From positions 62,001 through 126,000 of the forward strand of contig NZ_JAPNLM010000011.1 of NCBI RefSeq assembly GCF_026627255.1: a stretch of DNA of 64,000 nucleotides. Reading direction: 5' to 3'. Below are positions 26,835 through 36,273 of the stretch, in pieces. Source of the stretch: Streptomyces antarcticus (GTDB lineage: Bacteria; Actinomycetota; Actinomycetes; Streptomycetales; Streptomycetaceae). The notes under the pieces are model-generated. The model was not told the DNA's origin, did no database searches, and worked only from the letters and a program-made list of their open reading frames with translations. The first letter of the stretch is position 1; every line of letters begins with the position of its first letter. A program made the translations under genes and the position numbers.

Positions 26835-27119
26835 ATGTCGCGCATGATTCCGGCCATGACAAGCGGAATCACTCCCCCGTTCGACGGGACAGCAGGTGTC
26901 GACCTGGCGGGCCGCGCCGCCATGGTGACCGGCGCCGGCAGCGGGATCGGCCGGGCCTGCGCCGCAGCGCTCGCCACCGCCGGGGCGCTCGTACACGTGG
27001 TGGATGTCGACGCGAAGGCGGCCAAGGCCGTTGCCGAGGAGACAGGCGGCCGGGCACATGTGGTGGACCTGGCCCAGGACCTCAACGGAATGCCCCTCGA
27101 AGAACGCCCGGACCTGTGA
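26835..27119 (+). pseudogene. Short-chain dehydrogenase N-terminal fragment
   Basis: From ATG 26835 the frame gives LAGRAAMVTGAGSGIGRACA (the TGxxxGIG cofactor loop), then ALVHVVDVDAKAAKAVAEET and AHVVDLAQDL before stopping at 27119 after about 94 residues. The NNAG, Ser and YxxxK elements are missing, so it is a 3'-truncated SDR. Its position after a possible hydroxybutyrate-oligomer hydrolase suggests a former 3-hydroxybutyrate dehydrogenase; that is inference from context only. Confidence 0.6.
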
Positions 27120-27209
27120 CCAGCGGACTCCACGGCCGGACCCCTCGCATCGTGCCGGGGCGCGGCCACGTCGGATGACGCCCCGGCGGCGTCTACCAGC
27201 CCTGTGGGC

Positions 27210-28511
27210 CTACCCGACTCCCACCTGACGACCCGTCACCAGATCGTGCGACGGCCTGCCCGACGAGGGAGGCGACTGCAGCTTTCGGGCACGGAGCACC
27301 AGCTCCAGGGCGAAGCGCTGATCGTGGTCGTCCAGCGCGTCGCCCCACAGTTCCCTGAGCTGGCGCATCCGGTAACGGACCGTCTGGGGGTGGACGCCGA
27401 TCCGCGCCGCCACCTCCGCCGCGCCGCCCCGGGTCTGGAGCCAGGCCAGCAGCGTGTCCGCGAGCCGGTCCGCCTGGCCCGGCCTGCAGGCGGCCAGTGG
27501 TGCGAGGCAGCCGGCGGCCAGGTCGTCGATCAGTTCGGCGGGGGGCAGCAGGAGCAGCGCCGTGGTGTGCTCAGCGCAGTCGAGCACACCACGGGACGGC
27601 AGGGCCCCGGCCGCGATGAGGCCGACCGCCGTCTGCGCCCAGTGCAACGAGCGAGCCGCCTGGGCAAGCGGTACGGTCGGCCCCAGCGCGCCGCTCCAGC
27701 CCGGGAGCGCCTGGCGCAGCGCGTCAGCCCGGCCGGCCTGGGCGGAGCCTGGGACGACCAGCCGGGGCTGCTCGCTCTCCCAGTCGAGCAGGATGCCGGT
27801 GCCGAGGGCCGGTGGCAGGAGCATGTTCTCGTTGCGGTTGAGGACAGCGACCGCGACGGTTTCCGGGAGCCGCCAGCCGATGTTGGCGGCGTACTGGGCC
27901 GTCGCCTCGAGGTCGGCGGGCTGGTCCGCCAGCAGCAGCCCGACCAGGCGGCACTGGCGGCGGAGCCGTTCGCCGGCGGCCAGGGACTCGTTGCTGAGCT
28001 GGTCCCGGGTCGCCTCGCCGACGAGGGCTTCGATGTAGTCGAAGCCGGCCTCGGCCAGCTCGTACATCGCGGCGGGCGGGATCCCCACTCCGTCCGCGAT
28101 CTCGGTGAGCCGCCGCCAGGACACCCGGGCCCCGAAGCGGTAGACCGCGCGCATGAAGTCGAGCGCCGGCCCGGGCAGGGTCTCGCACCGGTCGAGGGAG
28201 GCGGCGGCCTCGCGGAAGCGTACGGCGCCGTCCCCCGCGATCTTCGGGCCGCCGGCCGCCCGGACACTTTCGACGAAGGGGCCGAGGGCCAGCCTGATCC
28301 GGGTGAGGACCCCTGAGACGCCGTGGTCGTCGAAGATCTCCACGACCTGCGGGAACTGGGCGTGGATCTGCTGCATCACCTCGAGCGAGAGCGTGGGGAT
28401 CTCGGTGGAGGCAAGGCTGATGAACCGCTCGGTGTCGGCGGCGCTGACGGTGCTCCACACGGAGGCTGACCGCAGTGCGGCGGCCGGAGCGGGATCGGTT
28501 CGTACGCTCAT
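27210..28511 (-). CDS. PucR/CdaR-family transcriptional regulator
   Basis: The 433-residue protein starts at ATG 28511. Most of it is a helical sensor region without membrane segments. The C-terminus (about 355-415) carries the PucR-type helix-turn-helix: LADTLLAWLQTRGGAAEVAA, then RIGVHPQTVRYRMRQLRELW. Proteins of this family control diverse catabolic and morphogenetic genes. A 48-residue membrane-peptide gene ends 30 bp upstream on the same strand, so they form a short operon divergent from the DUF3068 gene. No ligand can be proposed. Confidence 0.85.
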   Translation of the reverse strand: MSVRTDPAPAAALRSASVWSTVSAADTERFISLASTEIPTLSLEVMQQIHAQFPQVVEIFDDHGVSGVLTRIRLALGPFVESVRAAGGPKIAGDGAVRFREAAASLDRCETLPGPALDFMRAVYRFGARVSWRRLTEIADGVGIPPAAMYELAEAGFDYIEALVGEATRDQLSNESLAAGERLRRQCRLVGLLLADQPADLEATAQYAANIGWRLPETVAVAVLNRNENMLLPPALGTGILLDWESEQPRLVVPGSAQAGRADALRQALPGWSGALGPTVPLAQAARSLHWAQTAVGLIAAGALPSRGVLDCAEHTTALLLLPPAELIDDLAAGCLAPLAACRPGQADRLADTLLAWLQTRGGAAEVAARIGVHPQTVRYRMRQLRELWGDALDDHDQRFALELVLRARKLQSPPSSGRPSHDLVTGRQVGVG

Positions 28512-28541
28512 GCGGGCAGCCTCCCTGGGAGTGCGTCGGGG

Positions 28542-28688
28542 TCAGCCGGTGAAGGACACGAGCGGCACGTCGGGTTGGGCGGGAGCGGCTGTCGTGAGGG
28601 CGACCAGGCCGAGTACGGCGGCGACGGCGAGGAGTGCCCCCGTCGCGGCGGTGAGGATGACGGCGAGAACGGGGCGTCGGGTACGCAT
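28542..28688 (-). CDS. 48-residue membrane peptide
   Basis: ATG at 28688 follows GGAAGGGA at good spacing. The product begins MRTRRPVLAVILTAATGA and continues with one hydrophobic helix, then a short outer tail ending VPLVSFTG. It resembles the small SPW_0924-type proteins widespread in Streptomyces, which have no known role; this match is from memory and is tentative. It lies 30 bp ahead of the PucR-type regulator and is probably co-transcribed with it. Confidence 0.6.
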   Translation of the reverse strand: MRTRRPVLAVILTAATGALLAVAAVLGLVALTTAAPAQPDVPLVSFTG

Positions 28689-28793
28689 GGCTGCGGATTG
28701 TCCCTTCCTTGGGCCCCGCGCGAGCGGGGCGGAACAACAGGCGACACCATTCGCACCGGCCCGGTCCCGTGCCCGCACAGTTTTGCCCTGGCG

Positions 28794-28823
28794 TTGACAA
28801 TCCGTCAAGGGGGGACCTACGGT
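28794..28823 (+). promoter_or_regulatory. Candidate vegetative promoter for the DUF3068 gene
   Basis: TTGACA at 28794-28799 is followed after 18 nt by TACGGT at 28818-28823, a good match to the Streptomyces HrdB-type pattern, about 125 nt upstream of the ATG at 28950. The -35 box is the left half of an inverted repeat TTGAC-N5-GTCAA (28794-28808), so a dimeric repressor could cover it. The divergent PucR-type regulator is a possible binder. Confidence 0.5.
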
Positions 28824-28949
28824 TCCGCGCTCAGGGGATGTAACACGGGGCCTGCCTCACCATCGGCAGCCGTTGGGGACCTTTCGTCGCACCACCGCCT
28901 TCACCGCCACACGGTCTGCGTCCACCCAATCCCCTTACGGAGCGTAATC

Positions 28950-29945
28950 ATGCCCGTGCCCACAGATCAGATCCTCGACCAGTCCGCCGGGGAACTCCCC
29001 GGACCCGCCCCGGCGCCCCGCCGCCTGTCCCGCACCGGCCTGGCGCTGACCGGCGTCGCGGCCTTCCTCCTGGTACTGGCGCCGCTCCTGCACTGGTACG
29101 CACTGCCGAACCTGCGCAAGACCCCGATCGACACCAACACCACCACCGTCTTCACCGGCACCGGCACCGTCTTCGACACCAAGGCCGTCGCCGTGAGCCC
29201 GGCCCAGGACCTCACGCTCACCCGGCGGGTGGTGGGCAACGTCGCACTGAGCGGACCGACCCGCGCGGTGATGGACATCTCCACACAGATCGACACCGCC
29301 GCCACGCTCGGGCTCCACGACCCGCGGAAGTCCGTCCAGTGGACGGTGGAACGCTGGGTGACCGACCGCAGCACCAACCTGCCGCTGCACTCGCACAGCG
29401 AGAGCCCCGTCTTCTCCGGCGAGGCGTACCTGAAGTTCCCGTTCGGCCTGGCCAAGCGTCCGTACGCCTATTGGGACTCCACGCTGGGCAGCACCGTCAC
29501 TCTCGACTTCCAGGGCACCACGACCGTGAAGGGCCGGACCGGCTACCGATACGGCGCCGTGCTCGGTGCGACCAAGGTCGGGACCCAGCAGGTCCCCGGC
29601 AAGCTGCTCGGACTGGCCGACCGCAACCAGGTCGTCGCCGACCGGTACTACGCGAACGGCGGCTTCAGCGTGGTCGTGGACCCGGTGACCGGAACCGTGA
29701 TGGACGCCCGTACGCAGCCGCTGGTGACCCTGCGGACCTCGGCGGACGGTCCTGACCTGCTGGCCCTGCTGCGGGCGGATCTCACCATGACGGCGGAGAG
29801 CCGGGACGGCCAGGTGCGGACCGCGCAGGCCGCCGGCCGCAAGCTCGGACTGGTGGGCACCACGGCCCCCGTCGCCGCCGGCACCGCGGGCATCGTGTGC
29901 CTGCTGGCGGCGGGCGTGCTGCTGCGCCGCCGCGCCTCGCAATGA
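28950..29945 (+). CDS. DUF3068 (PorA-like) membrane-anchored envelope protein
   Basis: The 331-residue protein starts at ATG 28950. One transmembrane helix near the N-terminus (LALTGVAAFLLVLAPLLHW) and one at the C-terminus (VAAGTAGIVCLLAAGVLL) bracket a large beta-rich outer domain (VQWTVERWVTDRSTNLPLH, then FSGEAYLKFPFGLAKRPYA and YWDSTLGS). This is the DUF3068 arrangement, which from memory is often found near arabinan-related glycosyltransferase genes in actinobacteria, as here. The molecular role is not established. The glycosyltransferase operon starts 297 bp downstream on the same strand. Confidence 0.85.
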   Translation: MPVPTDQILDQSAGELPGPAPAPRRLSRTGLALTGVAAFLLVLAPLLHWYALPNLRKTPIDTNTTTVFTGTGTVFDTKAVAVSPAQDLTLTRRVVGNVALSGPTRAVMDISTQIDTAATLGLHDPRKSVQWTVERWVTDRSTNLPLHSHSESPVFSGEAYLKFPFGLAKRPYAYWDSTLGSTVTLDFQGTTTVKGRTGYRYGAVLGATKVGTQQVPGKLLGLADRNQVVADRYYANGGFSVVVDPVTGTVMDARTQPLVTLRTSADGPDLLALLRADLTMTAESRDGQVRTAQAAGRKLGLVGTTAPVAAGTAGIVCLLAAGVLLRRRASQ

Positions 29946-30242
29946 CACCCGTCGCTCCCCGAAGTGACAGAGGGAACATCCATTCCGCGTGAACCCGACA
30001 GGAATTTGTCAATTTGGTGAGTAGTACCGGGCGGTAGCAACAGCCCAGACTGGCGGCGCGCGCCATCCGCGCGCCGCCAGCCGCATCCCCCGGTCCCTCC
30101 CGTGCGACTGCCCCACCGGTCACCCCCGGTCCCCTGAGCCCTGCTCGTCCCTGCCCGCCCCTGCTCGTCCCTGTCCGTCCTTGTCCGTCCCTGCCCGCCC
30201 CAGCCCTCACTGCCTTGAGCACCGCCCCTTCCAGGAGCTCCC

Positions 30243-31442
30243 ATGGCACATCAGATATCCCCGCACCCGCCTCCGGCCGTCACGGCAGTAAGGCCGTCGC
30301 CGGAGGTCCCACGCCGGATCACCGTCCTCGCCTGGCGCGACCTGGCCAACCCCGCCGCCGGCGGTTCGGAACTGCTCGTCGACCGGCTGTCCTCCGGGCT
30401 GGCCGATCGCGGGCACGAGGTCACCCTGCTCTGCGGGGGCCCGGAACCGTCCGTCGACCGCAGCTACCGCGTGGTCTCCTCCGGCGGCACGTACGACCAC
30501 TTCCTGCGTACCCCCGGCGCGTTCGGCCGCAGCGTCGGCGAGACCGACCTGCTGGTCGAGGTCTGCAACGGCGTCCCGTACCTGGCGCCGCTGTGGCACC
30601 GGGGACCGGTGATGTGCCTCGTCAACCACGTGCACACCGATCTCTGGGACCAGCGCCTGCCCGGACCGGTCGCCCGGGCCGGCAGGATGCTGGAGCACCG
30701 GGCGCTGACCCGGACCCACCGCCGCAGCCTGATGGTCGCGGTGTCGCCCTCCACCGCCGAGGCGATGGCGCGGATCGGCGTACCGGCCGACCGCATCCGA
30801 CTCGTTCCCAATGGGGTCGAGGCCCCCGCGCCGCTGCTCCCCGAATCCGACGAACCGCTGTTCACCGCCGTCGGCAGGCTGGTGGAGTACAAGCGGATCG
30901 ACCTGCTGCTGCGCCTGTGGGAGCGGGTCCGCCCGATCACCGGCGGCAAGCTGGTCATCGTCGGCGACGGCCCGGAGCGGGCCCGCTTGGAGGCGCAGGC
31001 CGGGCCCGGCGTGGTCTTCGCCGGGCGGGTCGACGAAGCCGAGAAGCACCGGCTGCTCTGCCGGAGCTGGCTGCTGCTGCACCCCTCCTCGCTGGAGGGG
31101 TGGGGCCTGGTGGTCACCGAGGCCGCCGTCCGCGGCACGCCCGCGGTGGGATTCGAGATCCCGGGCCTGCGGGACTCCGTCGTCCACGGCCGCACCGGCC
31201 TGCTCGCCCGGGCGGAGAGCGGGTTCGCGGCGGCCTGGTGCGCGCTGGCGCTGTCCGCCGAACGCCGCGCCGCGATGGGTGCGGCGGCCCGCCGCCACGC
31301 GGAGCAGTTCACCTGGGAGCACAGCGTCGACCGTTTCCAGGCCGCTGCCGCCGAGGCCGTGGCCCTGCATTCCTCCGGGCGGGCCGGGTCCGGACGCACC
31401 ATGGCCGAGCCCCCGGCCCCGACCACGGCGGAGCCCTCGTGA
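30243..31442 (+). CDS. GT4-family glycosyltransferase
   Basis: The 399-residue protein starts at ATG 30243 after CAGGAG. It has the GT-B fold: N-terminal acceptor domain beginning ITVLAWRDLANPAAGGSELL, and a C-terminal donor domain with PLFTAVGRLVEYKRIDLLL, KLVIVGDGPERARLEAQ and the GT4 E-x7-E region in EGWGLVVTEAAVRGTPAVGF. It has no membrane helices. It would transfer a nucleotide-activated sugar at the inner membrane face. Its stop overlaps the start of the methyltransferase gene (GTGA), making it the first gene of a coupled operon with an arabinofuranosyltransferase-like protein. Confidence 0.9.
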   Translation: MAHQISPHPPPAVTAVRPSPEVPRRITVLAWRDLANPAAGGSELLVDRLSSGLADRGHEVTLLCGGPEPSVDRSYRVVSSGGTYDHFLRTPGAFGRSVGETDLLVEVCNGVPYLAPLWHRGPVMCLVNHVHTDLWDQRLPGPVARAGRMLEHRALTRTHRRSLMVAVSPSTAEAMARIGVPADRIRLVPNGVEAPAPLLPESDEPLFTAVGRLVEYKRIDLLLRLWERVRPITGGKLVIVGDGPERARLEAQAGPGVVFAGRVDEAEKHRLLCRSWLLLHPSSLEGWGLVVTEAAVRGTPAVGFEIPGLRDSVVHGRTGLLARAESGFAAAWCALALSAERRAAMGAAARRHAEQFTWEHSVDRFQAAAAEAVALHSSGRAGSGRTMAEPPAPTTAEPS

Positions 31443-32170
31443 AAGACCCCTCTCTGCGCCGCTCCCTCGCGCTGTTCCGCGCCTTCCGCGCCGAGCAGAG
31501 CGACCCGGAGACGTTCTACGCGTTGCTGGCCGAGGACGCCGCCGACCAGGTCGAGCGGTACACGCCGCTGGCCGGGGCGGTGGTGGCCGACGTCGGCGGC
31601 GCCGCCGGCCACTTCACGGAGGCGTTCCGGGCTCGCGGCGCGCACGCCTTCCTCTTCGAACCGGACCTTGCCGAGCTGCACTCGCGCGGCGGTATCACAC
31701 CCGACCACGCGGTCGTCGCGGACGGGTACTGGCTACCGCTCAGCGACGGCGCCGCCGACGTCTGCTTCTCCTCCAACGTGCTGGAGCACGTGCCAGACCC
31801 GGAGACCTTCATCAGCGAGATGGTGCGGGTCACCCGCCCCGGCGGCCTGGTGTACGTCTCCTTCACCAACTGGCTCTCCCCCTGGGGTGGCCACGAGACC
31901 TCGCCCTGGCACCTGCTCGGCGCCGACCGGGCCCGGCGCCGCTACCAGCGGCGCACCGGGCACAGTGCCAAGCACACCCTCGGCGAAAACCTCCACCGGG
32001 TGCACATCGGCCCGGTGCTGCGTCACGTACGCGGGCGCGACGATGTCGAGATCCTTTCCGCACGATCACGCTACTGGCCGTTCCTGGCCGAGACCCTCGT
32101 CCGTATTCCAGGCCTGCGCGAGATCGCGTCCTGGAATCTTCTCCTGGTGATGCGGAGAACCTCCGAATGA
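31439..32170 (+). CDS. Class I SAM-dependent methyltransferase
   Basis: The 243-residue protein starts at GTG 31439, overlapping the glycosyltransferase stop by 4 nt. SAM-binding motif I is VVADVGGAAGHFTEAF, motif II falls in ADVCFSSNVLEHVPDP, and motif III in MVRVTRPGGLVYVSFTNWL. This is the methyltransferase-11 type often encoded beside glycosyltransferases. The likely substrate is a sugar or lipid-linked glycan made by the operon. Its stop overlaps the next start (ATGA), so translation of all three genes is coupled. Confidence 0.88.
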   Translation: MKDPSLRRSLALFRAFRAEQSDPETFYALLAEDAADQVERYTPLAGAVVADVGGAAGHFTEAFRARGAHAFLFEPDLAELHSRGGITPDHAVVADGYWLPLSDGAADVCFSSNVLEHVPDPETFISEMVRVTRPGGLVYVSFTNWLSPWGGHETSPWHLLGADRARRRYQRRTGHSAKHTLGENLHRVHIGPVLRHVRGRDDVEILSARSRYWPFLAETLVRIPGLREIASWNLLLVMRRTSE

Positions 32171-35100
32171 GCGCCCCCACTGTGCAGCTCCCCGCTGCGC
32201 CGCCCTCGAGGCCGAGCCCCGAGCCGCGTACCGGCCGCCGCTGGCTCGCCGTCTTCTGGCTGCTGGTCCTGTCCGCCTTCCTGGCCGCCGCGCCCGGACG
32301 GATCGCCTTCGACACCAAACTCGCCGTCGCACTCGACCCGGTGGGCTTCCTCGGCTCGCTCGGAACGCTCTGGCAGAGCGAGGACAGCTTCGGCGGTCTG
32401 TCCAACCAGTACGTCGGCTACGCCTTCCCGATGCTGCCGTACTACCTGATCACCGATCTGCTCCAGCTGCCGGTCTGGCTGGCGGAGCGGCTGTGGCTGT
32501 CGCTCGTGGTGACCGCCGCTTTCTGGGGCGCGGTGCGGCTCGCCGAACGCCTCGGGTACGGCTCCCGGCCGAGCCGGCTGCTCGGCGCGGCGTGCTACGC
32601 GCTGTGGCCGGTGTTCACCATCGTGGTGGGCTCCACCTCCGCCGCCGCGCTGCCCGGCGCAGTCCTGCCCTGGGTCCTGCTGCCGCTCACCCGCTTCGTC
32701 TCGGCGCGCGCCGCCGCACTCCGCTCCGCACTGGTGATCCCGCTGATGGGCGGCGTGAACGCGACCTCGGTCGCGGCCTCACTGCTTCCGGTCGGGCTCT
32801 ACCTGCTCAGCCGGCCCGGGGGCAGCCGCAAGTGGCGCCTGATCGCCTGGTGGGTGCCCGGCGTGCTGCTCGCCACCGCCTGGTGGGCCGTGCCGCTGGT
32901 ACTGCTCAACTCCTACGGCGCCGACTTCCTGCGCTACATCGAGCAGGCGTCCACCACCACTGCCACCATGTCCGCCACCGAGCTGCTGCGCGGGGCCGGG
33001 AACTGGGTGGCCTACCTGCACTTCGGCTCGGCCTGGCTGCCCGCCGGCTGGGACGTCGCGGCGAACGTGCTGGTGATCGCCTGCTCCGCGCTCGCAGCAG
33101 CGCTCGGCCTGGCCGGGCTAGCCCGCCGCGACCTGCCCGAGCGGCGCTGGCTGCTGCTGGTGGTCGGCACGGTCGCACTGATCACCCTCGCCGGGTACGG
33201 CGGCTCCCTCGGGGCGCCCTTCCACGGCGCGGTCCAGCAGCTGCTCGACGGTGCGCTGGCGCCGCTGCGCAACATCTACAAGTTCCAGACCGGCCTCGCG
33301 CTGGCGCTGGCCCTGGGCCTGGCACACCTGTGCGGTCGGCCACTGCCCCGGGTGGCCGCCCGGCTGCGGCTGGTCCCGGCGCTGGTCGCACTCGCGGTAC
33401 TGCCCGGCCTCGCACTGCCCTACCTGAACGGCAACATCGTCCAGCCGGGCTCCTTCAAGGCGCTGCCCTCTCAGTGGAAGCAGACCGCGGCGTACCTGAC
33501 CGCCAAAGCGCCCGACAGCCGGGCCCTGGTGCTCCCCGCCGACGCGCACGGCCTCTACACCTGGGGCTCGACCATCGACGAGCCGCTCGACGTGCTGGCA
33601 GACTCGCCATGGGCGCAGTACAACTTCGTGCCCTTCGGTCAGGCCGGCGAGCGACGCTACCTGGAAGCGATCCAGGAGGCGCTGGCGACCGGCACCCAGG
33701 TGCCGGGGCTCGGGGCCTTCCTGAAGCGGTCCGGCGTGCACCACCTGGTGGTCCGCAACGACCTCGACCCCGCGCAGGCCGGCTACATCCCGCCGCAGAC
33801 GGTACGCGCCACCCTGCTGGCCTCCGGCTACGAGCGGGTGACCGGCTTCGGCTCCCCGATGGCCTCCGCGCAGCTCCCGCCCGACACCCCGGTCCAGGTC
33901 CAGGGCCTGTACCGGCAGTACGACCCGGTGGAGATCTTCGCCCCCACCGGTGGTGACGCCCCACCCGGCCCGGTCACCACCCGCGCGGTCGCCGACACCG
34001 CGGTGGTCAGCGGCGGCCCCGAGTCGCTGCTCCAGCTCTCCGCGAGCGGTACGGTGACGGACCGTCCGGTGATCCTCTCCGGCGACCCCCTGCCGGCCGG
34101 CACCAGCGCCGCGCTGCGGGCCACCGCGGACGGGCAGCGCCGGGGCGACACGCTCTTCGGCTTGGTCAACGGCAACAACTCGTACACCTACACGGCCACC
34201 GAGACCAACCCCTCGGACGCCGGCCAGGACCCGGGTGGCGCACCGCGGCAGATCCTGCCCTCGGGCCCGGCCGGTTCCGCCGCCGAGCAGACCACCTCGG
34301 TGATCGAGGGCGCCAAGTCGGTCACCGCCTCCTCGTACGGCTCCTGGCTGTTCGCCCTGCCGCAGTACGACCCGGTCGGGGCCTTCGACGGGAACTCCGG
34401 CACGGCCTGGGCGGAGGGCAGCAGCGCGGACCCGGTGGGTCAGTGGCTGCGGATCGACTTCAACGGGTCGGTGGACCTCCCCGCCACCCTCACGGTCACC
34501 CCGCTGGCCGGGGGTTCCCTGCGGCCCACCATCACCAAGGTGCGGATCACGACGGACCGGGGCTCGCGGGTGAGCGTGCTGCAGCCGCAGGCCGTCGCGC
34601 AGACCGTCAAAGCCCCGGCGGGGCAAGCCGCCTGGGTCAAGATCACCATCGAGGGCGCCGTCACCGCCAACACCGGCGTGGGCGGGGCCGGGTTCTCGGA
34701 GATCTCGATCCCCGGCGTCAAGGCCACCCGTGTGCTGTCCCTCCCGGCCGCTACGGCCGACACCTACTCGCTGCACCGCACCCTCGACCTCGGCGGCTCC
34801 CAGTCGGGCACCGTCGAGACCGGGCTCAACCGTCAACTCAGCACCGGCGCGGGGGCCTTCACGGTCACCGGCAGCGCCGTCGGCCTCCCCGGCCCGGCTC
34901 TGGACGCCCTGCTGGACCAGGTCACCCCCGGCCGGGCCACCGGGCGGATCGGCGTCGAGGCCGACTCCACCACCTCCGGCAGCCCGCGCAATCTGCTCGA
35001 CGGCGACCTCACCACCGCCTGGATCGCGGGCGGCAAGCCCAGCGTCCGGCTCGCCTGGCAGGGCAGCCGCAGCATCGACCAGCTGGTGCTCGGTACCGCC

Positions 35101-36273
35101 GGTGGTCTCTCCTCCCGGCCGACTCAGGTGCAGCTCAGCACCCCGACCGACGCCGTCAGCGCGGGGGTGGACGCCAACGGTCTGGTCCGGTTCGCCCCGC
35201 TGACCACCGACCAGCTGACGATCACGGTCACCGCGACCGCCCCCGTCCTCGTCCACAACCCGCTCGCCGGGCAGAACCTCCAGCTGCCGGCGGGCCTGAG
35301 CGAGGTGCACATCCCGGCCCTGACCGACCTGATGATCCGCCAGGACTCCCCGGACACCCAGGGCGCCGGCTTCACTCTGCCCTGCGGCAAGGGCCCGGTC
35401 GTCACCGTGGACGAAGTCGCCCACCAGACCTCCGTGTCCGGCACGGTCGCGTCCCTGCGGAACCGGCAACCCGTCACCGTGAACCTGTGCCCGGCCACCG
35501 AGCCCACCCTGACGCTCGGCCAGGGCAAGCACCGGGTGTCCTCCTCCGACGACGGCGCACTGGCCGTCACCGACCTCACCCTCTCGGCCCGCGCCGCCGG
35601 CCCGGCCGCCGGTCCCGGCTCGCGGCGGACGGTGGAAGTCCTGTCCTGGTCCGGGGACGAGCGCAGCGTTCGGATCGGCGTGGGCGATGCCTCCTACCTC
35701 CAGGTGCACGAGAACGCCAACTCCGGCTGGCGCGCGACCCTGAACGGCAAGCCACTGCAGTCCGTCCGGCTCGACGGCTGGCAGCAGGGCTACGTGGTCC
35801 CGGCGGGCACCGGCGGAACCGTACTGCTCTCCTATGCCCCCGCCACCACGTACGACCTCGGGCTCGTCCTCGGCGGCCTCGCCCTCCTGGTGCTCGCCGG
35901 GCTGGTCGTGGTGCCGGCGCTGCGGCGTCGGAGCGGCCGGCCTGACATCCCCGGCGCGCAGGACTGGGACGCGGCCGACGCGCCCCGGTGGCTGCTGGGC
36001 GTGGTCTTCCCCCTGCTGGTCCTCGGCGTCGTCGGCGGTCCGCTCGCGCTGCTGGCGCTGCCGCTGATCCTGATCGCGTTCCGGTGGCCGAACCTGCTGC
36101 CGTACGTCGCCGGGGCGGCCATGGCCGGCGCCGGCCTGCTGGCGGTCCTCGCACCCCCGAGCGGGGCGTTCGGCCCGGCCGCCCAGGTGCTCGCGCTGCT
36201 GGCACTCGCCGCCACGCTGGTCACGGCGGGCGGCCAGGCCACCGTGCTCCGGCACCGGGCCGAGGCTCCGTGA
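32167..36273 (+). CDS. aftD: AftD-like alpha-(1->3)-arabinofuranosyltransferase
   Basis: ATG 32167 opens 1368 codons. The N-terminal 430 residues form a GT-C membrane domain with about ten helices (LAVFWLLVLSAFLAAAPGRI opens it) and the early loop DTKLAVALDPVGFLGS. The long outer part resembles DUF3367/AftD: beta-rich modules with discoidin-like segments (VGAFDGNSGTAWAEGSS, then QWLRIDFNGSVDLP; later LLDGDLTTAWIAGG) that probably bind carbohydrate. A C-terminal membrane region follows (VLGGLALLVLAGLVVVPAL and others). AftD adds arabinofuranose branches to mycobacterial arabinan from decaprenyl-phosphoarabinose. Streptomyces lacks mycobacterial arabinogalactan, so the acceptor here is unclear. 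The gene is full length. Confidence 0.88.
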   Translation: MSAPTVQLPAAPPSRPSPEPRTGRRWLAVFWLLVLSAFLAAAPGRIAFDTKLAVALDPVGFLGSLGTLWQSEDSFGGLSNQYVGYAFPMLPYYLITDLLQLPVWLAERLWLSLVVTAAFWGAVRLAERLGYGSRPSRLLGAACYALWPVFTIVVGSTSAAALPGAVLPWVLLPLTRFVSARAAALRSALVIPLMGGVNATSVAASLLPVGLYLLSRPGGSRKWRLIAWWVPGVLLATAWWAVPLVLLNSYGADFLRYIEQASTTTATMSATELLRGAGNWVAYLHFGSAWLPAGWDVAANVLVIACSALAAALGLAGLARRDLPERRWLLLVVGTVALITLAGYGGSLGAPFHGAVQQLLDGALAPLRNIYKFQTGLALALALGLAHLCGRPLPRVAARLRLVPALVALAVLPGLALPYLNGNIVQPGSFKALPSQWKQTAAYLTAKAPDSRALVLPADAHGLYTWGSTIDEPLDVLADSPWAQYNFVPFGQAGERRYLEAIQEALATGTQVPGLGAFLKRSGVHHLVVRNDLDPAQAGYIPPQTVRATLLASGYERVTGFGSPMASAQLPPDTPVQVQGLYRQYDPVEIFAPTGGDAPPGPVTTRAVADTAVVSGGPESLLQLSASGTVTDRPVILSGDPLPAGTSAALRATADGQRRGDTLFGLVNGNNSYTYTATETNPSDAGQDPGGAPRQILPSGPAGSAAEQTTSVIEGAKSVTASSYGSWLFALPQYDPVGAFDGNSGTAWAEGSSADPVGQWLRIDFNGSVDLPATLTVTPLAGGSLRPTITKVRITTDRGSRVSVLQPQAVAQTVKAPAGQAAWVKITIEGAVTANTGVGGAGFSEISIPGVKATRVLSLPAATADTYSLHRTLDLGGSQSGTVETGLNRQLSTGAGAFTVTGSAVGLPGPALDALLDQVTPGRATGRIGVEADSTTSGSPRNLLDGDLTTAWIAGGKPSVRLAWQGSRSIDQLVLGTAGGLSSRPTQVQLSTPTDAVSAGVDANGLVRFAPLTTDQLTITVTATAPVLVHNPLAGQNLQLPAGLSEVHIPALTDLMIRQDSPDTQGAGFTLPCGKGPVVTVDEVAHQTSVSGTVASLRNRQPVTVNLCPATEPTLTLGQGKHRVSSSDDGALAVTDLTLSARAAGPAAGPGSRRTVEVLSWSGDERSVRIGVGDASYLQVHENANSGWRATLNGKPLQSVRLDGWQQGYVVPAGTGGTVLLSYAPATTYDLGLVLGGLALLVLAGLVVVPALRRRSGRPDIPGAQDWDAADAPRWLLGVVFPLLVLGVVGGPLALLALPLILIAFRWPNLLPYVAGAAMAGAGLLAVLAPPSGAFGPAAQVLALLALAATLVTAGGQATVLRHRAEAP

